64,000 nucleotides of DNA from Andrena cerasifolii (lineage: Eukaryota; Arthropoda; Insecta; Hymenoptera; Andrenidae): contig NC_135122.1 of assembly GCF_050908995.1 (NCBI RefSeq), positions 13,618,501 to 13,682,500 on the forward strand, written 5' to 3'. Below the pieces are notes generated by a model. The model had not been told where the DNA came from, did not search any database, and worked only from the letters and a program-made list of their open reading frames with translations. Of this stretch, positions 26,493-39,100 are shown piece by piece (position 1 is the stretch's first letter; each line of letters begins with the position of its first letter). The translations under genes and the position numbers were made by a program.

Positions 26493-29400
26493 CTGGGAAA
26501 TCACACATCCATATTAAAGCGCTACTTTGACGCGAACCGCCGCGCGGCGCGCGTACTGTTTCTTATTTTCCCTCGTCCAACCACTTGCCTCCTTCCTTTT
26601 ACTTGCCTATCTACGCCGCGTCTAGATGTCCCGCCTTTGGGGAAACGAAGAAGCCTGGGACAGTCCTTCACGGACCTGTGTATCCCGAATATTAAATATT
26701 TAATATCGAAAATCCTTTTCTACCTTCCCTCGGACCAAGACGTAACACTGTGTAATCCCCGACGTTTTTCTTCCTCTGTTTTTCAATGGAATAAAGTGAC
26801 GCTTGACCCGAATACTCCGTCCAAGATATGCAAGATCGTACATACTGAATATTTTACGCACCTAGACTAGAGGAGCCGCGTGCTCGTTTAAAACGTTGAA
26901 AAATTTTTCTTCTCCTTAATCGAGGTCGCCATGACCCGCGCACGAGACGGATAAAAGGTCCCCTCGACTGGACATTAAGGGATTCCGGTATATTAACGCC
27001 CGTGAACTAGATTTTTGCTTGGAGCTTCTTGTGTATGCTTTAATATCTAAATCTTTCAACGACGGCAGAACTACCTTTCTGGAATAAAACAGCGCTTCGT
27101 TTCGCGAAGAGCGTTGTAAATTCAAGTCGCCAGCAGAAGAACGGATAAATAGTTCTCTCGCGGCATTAATATGCAATGAACGTAAGAAGGACAGAGCAAA
27201 AGTGGGTCTTTCGAAAAAGTTGAAACTTGGACGGTGTAGTATTATGTAGCCCGCGATGAAACCTCGAGGAAAGTTGGGAATTTAAGAATGCATCGCTGAT
27301 ACGGTGCTGCTTTGAAATTATGATCCTTTTCGAACCGATTCTAACCGATAGCTCCTCGTCGTTGTAACGAACTTGCGGCATTCGGATGGACGGGCAGTCG
27401 TGATACGTGTGCAATTCGTAACGTTTCAATGAGAACAATGTTGGCAAAACGATGGTGATGCGGTCGAAGAATTTCGATCCTCCCCGAAGAATGTATCGAT
27501 TCGCGAGTCCAATGGCGCTTCTCGAATTCGACGCCGCGGAAGGAATTGGCGCCATAAATTGATTTTAATCTCGCGCACGTCATAAAGTAACCCGCCGAAC
27601 AGCTGCGCCAGCTTGACTCCACAATTTATAGAATTTACGCGATAGATTTACGTCTCTCGTTAAGGCTGGGCATCGATTAACTTCGAGGAGTAACGCGGAC
27701 GGATAGTAAAGCATCGGACGACAACGGAAAAAGGACTGTAATGACGCGTACGAATCTGTGATTTAGGGACAAAAAGGGATCCCGAGGAAACGGGATTTAC
27801 TCTCTATTTCTTCATTATGTCCAAAAATCAAGATGTACTTGGTCTGCATACTCTACATGCATATACACCCCAAAAGAAATCAACTACAGTACCGCGAAGT
27901 CCACCACTGGACCAACTAATCATTAAGGGGAGAAGCCTATAAACGGCTTATTTATGTATTTATTTTTAGGAATTTTTTGCAAAGATACCAATGTGCTAAT
28001 GATTTAAGGAAAAAATTTTGTGTCTATTTTTCGTGGGATTTATACGGTCTTCTCCCCTTAAGACACACGTCGGCTCCTAACTCTCCTAATTTTACGCTCT
28101 TTGTATCCGCTCGACTCACCGACTTAACACTATTACACTCCGTCCGTAACTTTATTTCGTCGGTCGATCAACTGAAACTCGCGCAAGCGCTCGCTCCCTC
28201 CCCTTTTATTGCACATCCCCTCGCCGGTCAGCAAATTAATAGGGCTTGAATATTCATTGATTGTTAATGAATTATTTCGCGGCGACCACTCTCGCCCGAC
28301 GCCCCCCGAAACAAAAAGGGCGAATTGATACCCGTTTCGATACGTCGGCCGTATATCCGGCTAACGTCGTGCGCAGAAAGCCGTTTTAATTACCAGCGCG
28401 AGAAATTTCCGTCGGATTGTAGTGAATAGCAGTGGAACAAGGCTGGCCGCCGAACGACGCCGACGCCACGCTTTAATTTCGGCGGTGCCACGAGTAAAAC
28501 CATCACGAAATTGTTGACAACTGATGCAGACCCGCTGCTCCACTACAGATACAACCGATTCATCGTTGCATGGCGAATGAATACGAAAAACTTTAGGATG
28601 AACATCATGCGGATGGATTAACGTGCATTTCAGACGCTGCTCTGAATACTGACGTATATTCGTTGGGAATAACAATGACGCAACGGTAAGTGTCCTTTTT
28701 ATTCAGGTGGGTGGTCATTGAACGAGAGTCAGTATAGTGGAATACTGTTCCTTAACTATGATGGTAACTGCGAATAGGAGCTATTGTCTACTGGCAAAGC
28801 GGACACTACATATCACTTGGACATGAAGTTTACGCGCACAGCGTTACCAACATTCGTGGCGTTCCAAGGGCATACGTTCTGCTCCGTGATTCTACTTGTC
28901 CGACTATGTACGACTGTTACCACTTGCGCGGAGTCTATGCAATTACACGTGACAGTCTGAAGAGCATTAGTGCTGGAGATAATTACAAAATTCGTTAGTT
29001 CATTAGCTTGACTATAATACCGCTTGTAGTTCAACTATGTGGCGAAACCATCCGCCAGAAATTTTCAATATAATACAGAGAAACAGAGAATAAGAGTAAT
29101 TTCCAACGGTCCATTTGCGGTGTATATTAATTATTAAATCGCAACAATCAAAACTTCATTTATAAAAGGGAAATATTCAATCAGCAAGGAACATCATTCC
29201 GTTCCCGAAACGCTGCATTTGGCTTCAATAATATTTAATAAACACGACTTAACTATGTTGAAATTATACTTACTATTCCATTACATATTCTGCTTATCAT
29301 ACTCGTATCGCGAGATTACGCGATTACCTCTTTTAAGCTCCACCTCCCTCCGATTCACCAGGAAAATCATTATCCTAAATAGTGGACCGGTTCGGTGAGC

Positions 29401-29608
29401 GAAGTTCCTACGATTTCGGACCGCCTTGCGGAAGGCGTGTATCGATTACAATTTCATCGCTACGGTCGTCATTTGCCGCGGCCAGGGGCGAAACGGCCGG
29501 GCCGCGGGAATGCACGGGGCAAGAAAGGAGAGGGCGAGAGGCGGACAGATAAAGGGGGAGGAAGAGAAAGCCTTTTAACTGTAGAGGGTAGACTGGAAAG
29601 ATACTCAC
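26493..29608 (-). other. Intron 1 of the kainate receptor gene
   Basis: This 3.1-kb GT-AG intron separates the signal peptide exon from the first domain exon. Its donor is GTGAGT and its acceptor TTTCCCAG. It carries one small TTAA-flanked inverted-repeat element at 27923-28061. The short open frames inside it (for example near 27.2-27.6 kb on the minus strand) match no family I recognise and have competing frames on the other strand, so I call none of them genes. Confidence 0.82.
27923..28061. mobile_element. Short TTAA-flanked MITE in intron 1
   Basis: The segment is 139 bp. It begins TTAAGGGGAGAAG and ends with the exact reverse complement, CTTCTCCCCTTAA, giving a perfect 13-bp terminal inverted repeat that includes the TTAA. 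Beyond it the arms remain loosely similar (a TATAAA block on each side). It codes for nothing. The terminus resembles the TTAAGGGG start of the elements at 16736 and 58609, but then diverges, so I treat it as a related but separate family. Confidence 0.72.
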
Positions 29609-29681
29609 CTATCCTAATGACATCAGGAAGAGCCGCGGCGTGGGCGGCGAGGAGCGCCAGCAGGAGCCACCTCGCAGCCAT
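29609..29681 (-). CDS. Kainate-type ionotropic glutamate receptor, coding exon 1 (start codon and signal peptide)
   Basis: This exon holds the ATG and 24 codons plus one base of a ligand-gated cation channel subunit that would respond to glutamate at the neuronal or neuromuscular membrane. Seen directly: M-A-A-R-W followed by a leucine/alanine-rich core (LLLALLAAHAAA) typical of a secretory signal peptide, with a plausible cleavage just before L-P-D-V-I-R-I-G. That last string is the usual start of the mature amino-terminal domain in insect kainate receptors (family knowledge). The exon ends ATA-G and is followed by a consensus donor GTGAGT (minus strand, 29608-29603), so the phase is 1. The start context has G at -3 and G at +4. 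The frame stays open upstream, but no other methionine there is followed by a signal peptide, which decides the start. Joining to 26492 gives the diagnostic I-R-I-G-G-L-F-H-P. Which kainate paralogue this is cannot be told. Confidence 0.88.
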
Positions 29682-29799
29682 TTCCGGTTCCGGTCCGCCC
29701 CACCGTCTCTCCCCTCTTCGCCACCGACGCCACCGCCGCCCCTCCGCGCCCACCGGGGCAGCCTGTGCAACCTCCCTTCTGCCGTAGGGACTCACACCG
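29682..29799 (-). promoter_or_regulatory. Probable 5' UTR part of the signal-peptide exon, with splice acceptor
   Basis: On the minus strand a pyrimidine-rich tract ending CTTGTGTTCCAG lies directly before base 29799 and is a strong splice acceptor. It is followed by 118 GC-rich bases and then the receptor start codon. I infer that an upstream non-coding first exon exists at higher coordinates and that the promoter lies beyond it. The alternative is that transcription starts within this GC-rich block and the acceptor is unused. Transcript data would settle this. Confidence 0.5.
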
Positions 29800-30000
29800 C
29801 TGGAACACAAGATAGGAGAGGGTGAGTTCATTAAAATGCAACGCGCAAACCTCTGTGTCCGGTTCTGAATATATCCTCCGTCTAAAGCGACAGAACGGAA
29901 TGCTGGCGGGGGTGGGCTCGCGTTTCTGACGTTGACGCCATAACGACCGGCTTCTGACGGATCAGAAGTCGTCGACGAGGACGACGTACGTCGCGTCATC

Positions 30001-33000
30001 GGGCGGAAAGCAGGACAGGGGATAATGAGGCAACGAAATGACTCTTAGCAGGGGACTTTCCTGAGGGGATTCGCCCTCATCCATTCAGGGCTCGTTTTAC
30101 ATCTCTTCGCGTCACTCTTCGATCGCTACGCTCGCAAGTGGCTGGTTGCGCTGAAATTAGTCCGCAAGCTTTTCGCACAGGGCGCTCGAAGCATTGTCGG
30201 CTGTATATTTCTTGCCAATGGATATAAGGAACCATTCCCATTTCACATCGCCGTCTGTAAACTCTGTACGAAGTTGAACCCGTTGACACTCGGTGGTTTC
30301 AACGATTAAACCTCGCGGCGATGGAACGGTAAAGTTTGCAAAAAGCTTTAGAGCGAAAAAGTATGTTTCCATCGGTCTGGTGAAAAAAAAACGTTGGAGA
30401 GTGCAACGCACTAGAAGGACGCCACGATACCGAAGTATAAGTAAGACAGCGCGAAATGAAACTGACAGAAATAAAGGCAACGCCACGCGTTTTTTTCTCA
30501 ACTGCAGGCTCGAGGGCGTTTTTAGCGTGCGGACGCACGGTTTACAATGTCGGTGCGTGTATAATCCTCGGCGGCTGGCAGCGAGAAAACTGCAGACAGT
30601 GTCGGTAACTTGTCAGGAGCGGCATGAACAGGGGAGAATGAAACCCGCGAACACAACCGGAAGTGACTGTCCAGGAATTTCATATGGGCAGGGACGTCGG
30701 TGAAATTTTTTTTCATTAATTCGACCTGCAGACGAACTTCCCATTTTATTCGTCGGATTCTTCGTAGCCCTATGTTTTTTTTATATGCCCGCACAACCTA
30801 CAATTTCCTCTCCGCCTCTGGTTCGGGTTTTCAAAAAATGCTGTTTAATCTCCATTCGACGCGCGCCCGCGAAATTTCCGATGCACAGAACGCGGCTGAA
30901 ATCGTGGCACGGACCAGAACAGACTGATTGATTGTAGAAAAAAAGCAATAGATCAAAACTGAAGATTAATTCTCTTCGCGCGAAGCTTCGTTTTCGAGGG
31001 GAGTAGTTTGAATTTCGTATATAGGCGACAAATTAAAATGAGGGGGTAGTGAATTATTTCTGCAACTCCTGTTGCGGTATAGTTCTGAAATTCTATCGGA
31101 TTTGGAATTCAGTAATAGTAAGTGGAATATTGGTAGAAGCATGAATGTTAAGGTCACGGAAAAGGGAAAGAAAATATAAATGGCACTCGAGAGCGATTCA
31201 TTGCCAGGCGTTGATCAACGTTGTACATTCGGGACACGTACAAGACACGCAGAATTAAGGAATGAAACTTTAATGTCGAACATCGACGCGGACTCGCCGG
31301 TGCGGAATCAAGTATTCAACCGTGAGGGCTCCAAGACACTTATCGCCGAACAATTTTCCCGTCTCGACAGCCAATTCTTTTTCTGCATAATTTATCATTC
31401 GCCTCTCTGATTCTTCCGCTTCTGGAGCCGCGTTCCCGTGAATGGCGTGGCTGGTTCACCGAAACACACTCGTAAATTTTCAATGCATAGACGAGCATGG
31501 AGCCGTCAATGATATACGCGGGGACACCGATCATGTATTGAGGGATGCGATGGATCGTTATCATAAATTTCAACATTACAATTCACTAAATTTCCCCACG
31601 CAGCTTCGCGAAATATCGCGTAAACACAGCGCAAAGAGTCATTGAAGCGAAGAACTCGGAAATTTACTCCGACAAGTCAAGCCTAATCCCTTTCTCTCGA
31701 ATCTATACAGCCGAATATGTATTCTCTATTTCATGAAGCGACAACGCGAATAAATCTCAGCTCCGCGTATTCTACTATCCCAAATGATCAGTTATCATAT
31801 CTGAGCGCGGAAGATAAAATTTTCATACAGATTGCATTCGTAAACTCGCATTTCTCTCTTACTATTCTCAGAAGTACCAGAAATCTGTCTGAAGGCGTCG
31901 ATCGGCATCCAGATGAGCGTTCAAATGAAACCGCGATCATTCAAGTCGCACTTTGAATAATTTTCACCGGCAGAATCACGGCTACTGCAATCCGAACGTG
32001 AATCGCCCCGAACGAGACTAGACTTTAATCCATGCGTAACGAATGGGCCAATTATCAGGCAGCTTCCCTCGCGCCTCGTGACCCATTCTCTTTCCGCATA
32101 ATTTACCGATTCCCTCTGGCAAGCTCGTGGTTCTTCACGGGCAGACGATGCCAGTTCATAGCCCGCGTCGCTGTGCATCCGTGAAATTTCCGATATACGT
32201 CCAAACATCGAAGATCACCGTGACATCATCCTCTTACGGGGGGAGGTAACCGTAACCGTGACCCTCCTGACACGCATTCCCCATTGATTTTCGTGGTCCC
32301 GTCGAGCTTCCACACGGGCTAGTTACTCCCCACACGCTGTGTGCAGGCCTGACAGTGTGATGCACTCGCGCCAACGCATCCCGGGCGCAGGCTATGCGTC
32401 TGCAGACTTAGTGGAGGTCTTTGCGCGGTAAAAGAAAAGGCTTAGATAGGGGGGGAGTCGGTTGGGCGGGGTGGCTGAGTCGTTCGGTGACGTGGACTGA
32501 ATTTTAATGAATCCCCTTAGCCTTTGTGCGCTAAGCTCCTCGTGGATCCGATCCCGCGTGGCGTGGCAGTATGAAATTTTTATGAAAACACGGATCATTC
32601 GTCTCGCGCCACTCCCTTCCACCCTCTCGTGATGCACGACCGCCATCTCGCTCGACCCGCCTCGAGATGTCGTTCCGTTGTCGCGTAACAAGCTTTACGT
32701 TCCGACGCCTTCTTCTCGATCACCGTAAGCGCGGCCTGCTGCTTTATCGAGGGAACCCGGATTTGCCGAGGCTCCTCTCGCCGAAGCAGATATCGACGCG
32801 TCACTCTCGCGCCCCTGCACCGATAGGATCCGATGAAGCCCGGCATCATCTGCCCTTAAGTACCCAGTTGATTAAAACGAACCTGCAATTACGGTCGAAA
32901 AAGGATAGTACGGCGGAGAAGTTGCCGGGAGCGCTAATCGGAATTCGATTACGAAGTTTCGCGGATGATTAGCCGTGGCAGTTAAAGCGAGTTAAATGGA

Positions 33001-35198
33001 ACGTATACACCGAGGTACAGGAATTTAATTTCAACGGCGCGACGATATTGTTAAACTTTCGTCTCCATTCAGTTCCTCGGTTTCTTCATTCGCCTTTTTG
33101 TAGCCGGCAGGCTTCCTTTGTCGCTTGCGATAAAATCGACTTTACGCGGGGCACAAAGGTGTTTTCCTTGCGTAAGTACTTCCTTGGAAGGGAAGACATT
33201 CGTGCCCGGGTCGTAGACTTTCCTCCCTGGGAAAACGTAACGCCCCTCATGCGAGTTCCCTCGCTGCTTCCTCTATCTTTTCCATTCCCCCTTTGCATCC
33301 CGCACGCCTGGCGATGACGCTGAAATCGCTTTTCCCTCCGCGATTTCCCTCCACCCTCGTCGCAATGAGTTATACGTCGACGGGAGAGGAATGAAAATAA
33401 CGTATAATACCCTTCGCCCCGGCATCAGGAGATTCTGCAGCGGAGCGTCTATACCGTCAAGATATGAAGCACGACGATTGCGATCGAAGAAAATTATAAA
33501 AATATTTCACGCCGCTTTAATATCGTCCTGGTAGTCGTCGAATTGTTCCAGAAGCCGCGGACGCATTAAAGTAATCCTCAAGGAATCGTAAATATGGAAA
33601 CTTCCAGATGACATCACCAACGGCAGTTGAATTGAAAGTAAAGGGATAGGAGTCTCTTTCGGCGACGAAGACTCGACTAAATGAGCTGGCTTTCCACCGG
33701 AAGGGGCATACAGTTCTGCCATCCATTTGCACCCTCTGTTCCTGGTGCCGCGATCCTTCAATTTTCATGCATTCATTCGCTTAACTCGTTCGTGGGAAAC
33801 AATTACGTGGATCAACGAATCTGCCGGCCGCTCGTGCCACCGAGAGATTTCCAGTTTGCGCGTCAGCCGCAAATGGCGCAAGGATTTGCAGGATTCGCAG
33901 CCGTGCATTTGCGTAATCCTTACCCCGTCGGCTAGTCTATCTCCTTCCTAACGGATGAGTAGAAAAGCGCATGAAACACATCGCGGATCTGTACTCGAAT
34001 CAGATCAAATTTATTATCTGAATGGAGCACGCGGGTAATTGCTCGGATAATTCTATAAGCTAGCCGATCAGAGAACACTCTGCGCCGGGGACATGGGCGT
34101 TAATTGTTAATGTTAAAATTAATAGTCTAATTCTGCGTGCCCTGTTCATAATTCGCGCCGCTACTTCCGACCGCCAGGGCGCTCCGAGCGATCGATGCTT
34201 ATAGCGAATTAAAAGCGTAAGTAGACAGAGGAAGAAACTGTAAAAAAGAAAAACACAGAAATACTGATAGGAAGAGACAGAAATACTGACAGAAAGAGAG
34301 AGAAATACTGGCAGAAAGAGATAGATAAACGTTTAGGTTACGTTATTTCCGGTTTTGCTCCAAAATGGCTGCGGTTATACCGATCACTCCCTAGAGGGTC
34401 ACTATCGAGGCTTTGGTCGATCGTCGATCAGCGTCGCCTCCTTCTTCTCTTCCGGCAAGCCGACGAGTAAAATCGAGATCAGAAACGCGAGCGTGAACAT
34501 TCAAACGAATACCTTCTCTTTTATGTTAATTCCATTTTTCTTTCTTCCTCAATCTTTGTTCGTACATATATTTCTTAAACGTCTAAACCAGAAGTCGTGC
34601 TTTTCCTTTGTGAGTTCTTTTCTTTGCACTGCGCGAGAGCGTGTCGCGGTCCGAAGCTCGATAGTTAACTTTGTTAATAAACCCACTTAGGCGAATTGTT
34701 TTTTACATTCCAGATAATAAATCCTCTTGGAAGAATCCAGATTCTGCTTTAGACTCGAATAACTCGAAGTCTCGTCCTCTTATTCAAATCTCCTTCCCAC
34801 TATTATCCAAAGTGTCCACTTTCAATGCATAACGAACTCAGACGAATCCGTGATTGCACGAATTTCACTCAGTGTTCACACGTGCCCCCGGTTATTCAAA
34901 TTCGCCGCTTACGCATAGCGAATAAGATTATTCGCGGCAAGATAGAGGCGCGTCGCCACAATTTACGTAATAGTCGCGCCAGTCGGCAGCAATAATATGG
35001 AGGGTGGGACAAACACTAAATCGCGGTGGAGAAAATGCACGACCGTCTGCATGCATATGAGATGAAGAATCACTTAACGAAAGCCCGACATACAAGTCGA
35101 ATGAATCGCGAAGCTTTCTGGACGACGAGCTACCTATTGAAAATTTCGAAAGATACGTCGAATGAACAGTCATCTAACAAGGGGAGTATTTTAGGTGT
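30001..35198. other. Stretch upstream of the receptor start, no gene recognised
   Basis: This DNA would hold the missing first exon and promoter of the receptor if the acceptor at 29800 is used. Nothing else is identified apart from the 22-bp tandem repeat at 34.3 kb. Two overlapping minus-strand frames at 33507-33768 are open together, but neither resembles a known domain. Confidence 0.5.
34255..34320. repeat. 22-bp tandem repeat, three copies
   Basis: Three head-to-tail 22-bp units (34255-34276, 34277-34298, 34299-34320) of the type ACAGAAATACTGACAGAAAG plus AG, with one to three differences per unit. The flanking A/G-rich sequence at 34221-34254 may be a decayed extra unit. Confidence 0.9.
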
Positions 35199-35580
35199 CC
35201 GCCTCCGATCATTTTGATTTTTGGATATGTTATAGAGGACCGAAAAATAAGAAATACGTGTTTTTTTATTTTTCCCCGTTTCCATATTTGGGGGGTGAAA
35301 GCTGCGGTTCAAAGTTAGGGTTGAAAAATCATTTTTGTGGATTTTTGAAAATCTGGTGAGTCAGTCATATTTCGCATTCAAAGACACAAAATTCGTCCAT
35401 TGACACTATTCCCCTATCTCTAATAGTTCTCGAGATATTCCAGAAAAATGATTTTTCAACCCTAACTTTGAACGCAGTTTTTACCCCCCAAATATGAAAA
35501 CGAGGAGAAGTAAAAAAACACGTATTTCTTATTTTTCGGTCCTCTATAACATATCCAAAAATCAAAATGATCGGAGGCGG
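35199..35580. mobile_element. Well-preserved long inverted repeat (fold-back element)
   Basis: Two arms of about 140 bp (35199-35338 and 35441-35580) face each other across a spacer of about 100 bp. The outermost 70 bases, starting CCGCCTCCGATC, are identical in the two arms. The remainder differs at only a few positions around the TTTCCCCGTTTCC block and one small indel. The element codes for no recognisable protein; the similar short frames read from its two arms are simply the same DNA in opposite orientation. I could not see a target-site duplication at the outer edges, so the superfamily is undetermined (a Mutator-like or other fold-back type is possible). A local palindromic duplication is the alternative. 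Confidence 0.75.
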
Positions 35581-36091
35581 TTCGATGAGCAACCGTCGAA
35601 TCCAGTAGAGAAGAAACGAACATCGACTAAAGAGACGAACACGTACATGTGTTTCAGGAATGATGCACGGGGAGAAGCTCGTGGAATTTTTACGGCCTGA
35701 ACACCTCGACGCCCAGGCGTCGCGCCGTGGCATCTTGGACGCAGAGTCCGCGAGGAGGGCGAGCCAGCCTTGTAAAGTTGAACGAACGTCGCACGTCGGC
35801 GACGGCTCGTAAAAGCTCAGTAGATGTACAGTTTACGTGCGGGTACGGGCCTCCACTTACACGTGAAAGCACGGTGCCAAGGCGACACGTACTCTTTCCC
35901 AAGTTTATCCCGAAAAAAGTGAAGACCACCGCGGGAATCGAGGTCTTTGACGGCGACTTTTAGCGCGACGTCAAAGCGCCAACGGAAAGGTAATCCCCTT
36001 TCGCTCCTATCTTGGACGTAATTGCGTTGGAGAAGCTTCTCCGCGGCGTCTACGTATTTGCGCGAGGGGTTCCAAGTGTCTTCGCGCGTTC

Positions 36092-36109
36092 TTATTATTA
36101 TTATTATTA
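36092..36109. repeat. (TTA)n microsatellite
   Basis: Six consecutive TTA units. Confidence 0.9.
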
Positions 36110-39100
36110 CCATAAACGGGATTAACCCTTTTTCGCACAACAACATGGACGTATCTAGTACAGAGTCTATCTATCACACAGCCGCGCTAACGCTCACACC
36201 CAACACATCCCTCTGCAGCAATACGCAAAAGTTACCCATTGAATAAGGGAACAGATCAATGTCCAGGAAGTGGTCATTGAATTCGCGCATAGCCCGGTTG
36301 ATGGGATCGGCCGTGTGATGTGCACACGAAACTGTTTCGGAAACAGTAAAACACTGCACACAGCGGACAGAAGCTGGCTGCGCCTACGATGGGTAAAGCG
36401 AAGGGAAATGAGGCCGCGGCGGGCTGGAACGCGGTACGTTCGATTCTTTTCAATATAAATTTCTGGCAACGCGAGACCAGGGCCTATGGAATTCCACCTA
36501 AGATCCACAAATCTTCTCAAGGCTTCACCGGCAAATCGCAGCGAGAAGGAATTCAATTTTCCTATGATTTGTTCCACGAGGCCCCCGCACAGACCCTCCA
36601 ACGTACGTGTGCCAACTATTTCCTGCGTGTACGAAATCGTTTCCGCGTGGTGCACGAGTGTCCTTTGTGCACGAATGTTTGCTCGTGCACCAACCGTCAA
36701 GAGTCGTCGCGAGGGCGCAAAGTGCAGAGGCGAATCGATCAGCGGCCTCTCGAATACGTACGAGCGTCTGCCTTCGTTCGGTGCCAGGCGCAGATAAAAA
36801 GGGCATCGGAAAATTAAACAAATTCGCGAAGGGTTAATTAACGGTAATAACGTCGGCCGTCTGGTTGAGTTCGTTCACCCGGGCTTTAATCTTGCACGAA
36901 GATTGCTGGATATTTCGTTTAATTCAAGACACGTTTCATTATTACACCAGATAGCTTTCTATTAAACATCAAGTTTGATGCTCATTAAATAATTCGGCTT
37001 TGTAAATTGAAGACCCAGAATTGTTGTACTCGTCTCTTCGAAATAAAATCTCCCAACGAGTTTCGTAAATGTTCCCGTGGCAAACGTTCCATTAAAACTC
37101 GCAACGATCGAAAATAACTTAACGAAATAGGAATTTGTCACACTAAATGCCGCGCGTAAGTACGCGCTCCTCCATCATTGGCTGGGAAAGCGATTGTGCC
37201 AGTAACGATAGCAATGTTATGTAAGTTATCGATAAAAAGATTTGCCGTCTACATTTATCACGGAATAATGAAACGCTAGCGACATCCGAGCCATTAGATA
37301 CTAGAAAAGTCTTATAAATTGTTCGAATTAAATTCTGCTTACGTCGCTGCCAGTATTTCCCAAATAACTGCAACTTATTTCCAAAGAAGTGGAGCGGAAG
37401 TCTCTTTTACAAAATCGCAATTACGTATTAAACTGAAGGAAGGTTCCCTTCAAAGGCACTCTGTTTTGAAGCTTACCGTGCAACAACGGATTACAAGCGC
37501 CGTGGAGAAGCTGCCAATTCATTTGTAATTACTCGGAGAAGTATATAATTTAACAAAAGCGACGTAAACTCATTTCACTTGGAACTTCAATGGCAACCGA
37601 AGATATACCGCGGCGGATTCTTCACCGTCCGAATAAAATGGCAGTTGCTGGTTCTCTGTATTCAATGCCACAGAATTGCAAGGCATTATGCAACGGCCGA
37701 CAATACCGAACAATTGGTGTAATTCAATAGAATCGCAACAGAAATGGCGGAAAGTTGTGCCGCGCGCGTTCCAGCGATACATTTTCGGGGGCAAATAGTG
37801 ATTTCGGTCGCCGCCATCTCGGCAACGGCGATTTTATTGAATCATAGTAACGGTCCGATATTACGAGTTAACTCCCTGTTACGTAACACCGTCCAATTAT
37901 TGTCCACAGCCCCGCTGTAAGGGTGCTCCGAAACGCGTCGCGCGTATTAAACGAGAATTCTACTCCGCTCCTAATGCGCGCCACTCTCGTCGTGACACTT
38001 TCGCGGCAGAAATTTTGCGAAATTCACAGTGCAGCGCAGTCGGAGCGTTGTCACAGGATACATGCTGAATTCTCCGAGTTCTACGTGTCTGCCTGTAGAA
38101 TATTTATAAGATATCTATATCTTTCCCCTGATGCATTGCATTCTGCATTGCTAGACGCTGGTATTATGATGTCCCTCGGGCATTAAATAACATTTATCAG
38201 TATTCGCATTATTTTGCATGATCAGTCATACTCAGTATTGGCCTGGTTCTCCCTCGAAGACCAACGAATCGGTCCCCCAATAACGAATTCTGACGCGAGA
38301 GTATTCCACAGACAGAAACAATGTCTACGATGACAAGCACGCGCACAATGCACGTAGTACATACACCCGCAAAGTTTCTGTCGCCGCGACAGCCCACTTT
38401 ATTGGTCCCGTGCTCACGTAACGTGCATTAAATTCCGCAGTTTTATATTTCGCCGCCGAATTTTCAGCCGCGCGCATACCAAGAGGTTGAACGGATGAGT
38501 TCCAATTAATTATCTCCCACGTTCTTTCCTCCTTCTGCTCTTACGCGCCGTTCCATCTGTGCCAGAATATTCCATAAACATTCACCAGGGAGTCTCTCTC
38601 ATACGTTTGCTCTGATGTTTTCTCTTTTGGATAAGAGAGTATTAACAGTTGATTTAGATAGCTGTAATATCCTCTATCGATAACGCACATGTCGAAAAGA
38701 CGAATGAAATGATGCAGGAGGAGTAAAAGAAGTTATCCCTGTCATCGTAGACACACGTTTTGTTTTTCACACTTCTGGTTCACTATTTCATAATGTTTCG
38801 TTTCCACGTACGCAAAGAATGACGATCACAGTAGCCCCGGTGTTTCAGCCTGAAAAGGAAAGCCCGCCAGTGGAATAGAATGGTCGGTGACCAGACACTG
38901 CGGCTTTGTCTGTACCTGAATGAGCGTTGCGTGCGAGAAGGCGTTTGCACATGTGCAACTCTATGCAAATTCGAGCAACATGTCTGGTATACATATCATA
39001 CGGGAAGGAGAGTAACATCATATTCAACAAATCTTCCACCAGGTCTGTCTGGATCAAAAGTGAAACAGAGAGAAGACAGATAGGGCGAGAAGAAGCTTTC

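Larger units (their letters stand above)
29400..30000. promoter_or_regulatory. GC- and CpG-rich block around the receptor start
   Basis: The sequence around the signal-peptide exon is markedly richer in G, C and CpG than the adjacent introns and has long open frames on both strands for that reason. The coincidence with the 5' end of the receptor gene suggests a promoter-proximal region, but no TATA box, initiator or other core promoter element was identified. This is an inference from composition only. Confidence 0.35.

Noticed and set aside
29469..29999. 176-codon minus-strand frame read as one protein from its first methionine
   Set aside because: Only the inner part from the methionine at 29681 is supported. 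The upstream part is arginine-rich GC artefact, and the downstream part runs past a consensus donor.
36194..36817. Opposed frames of 142-168 codons on both strands
   Set aside because: Both strands are open at once in CpG-rich sequence and neither product has a recognisable motif.
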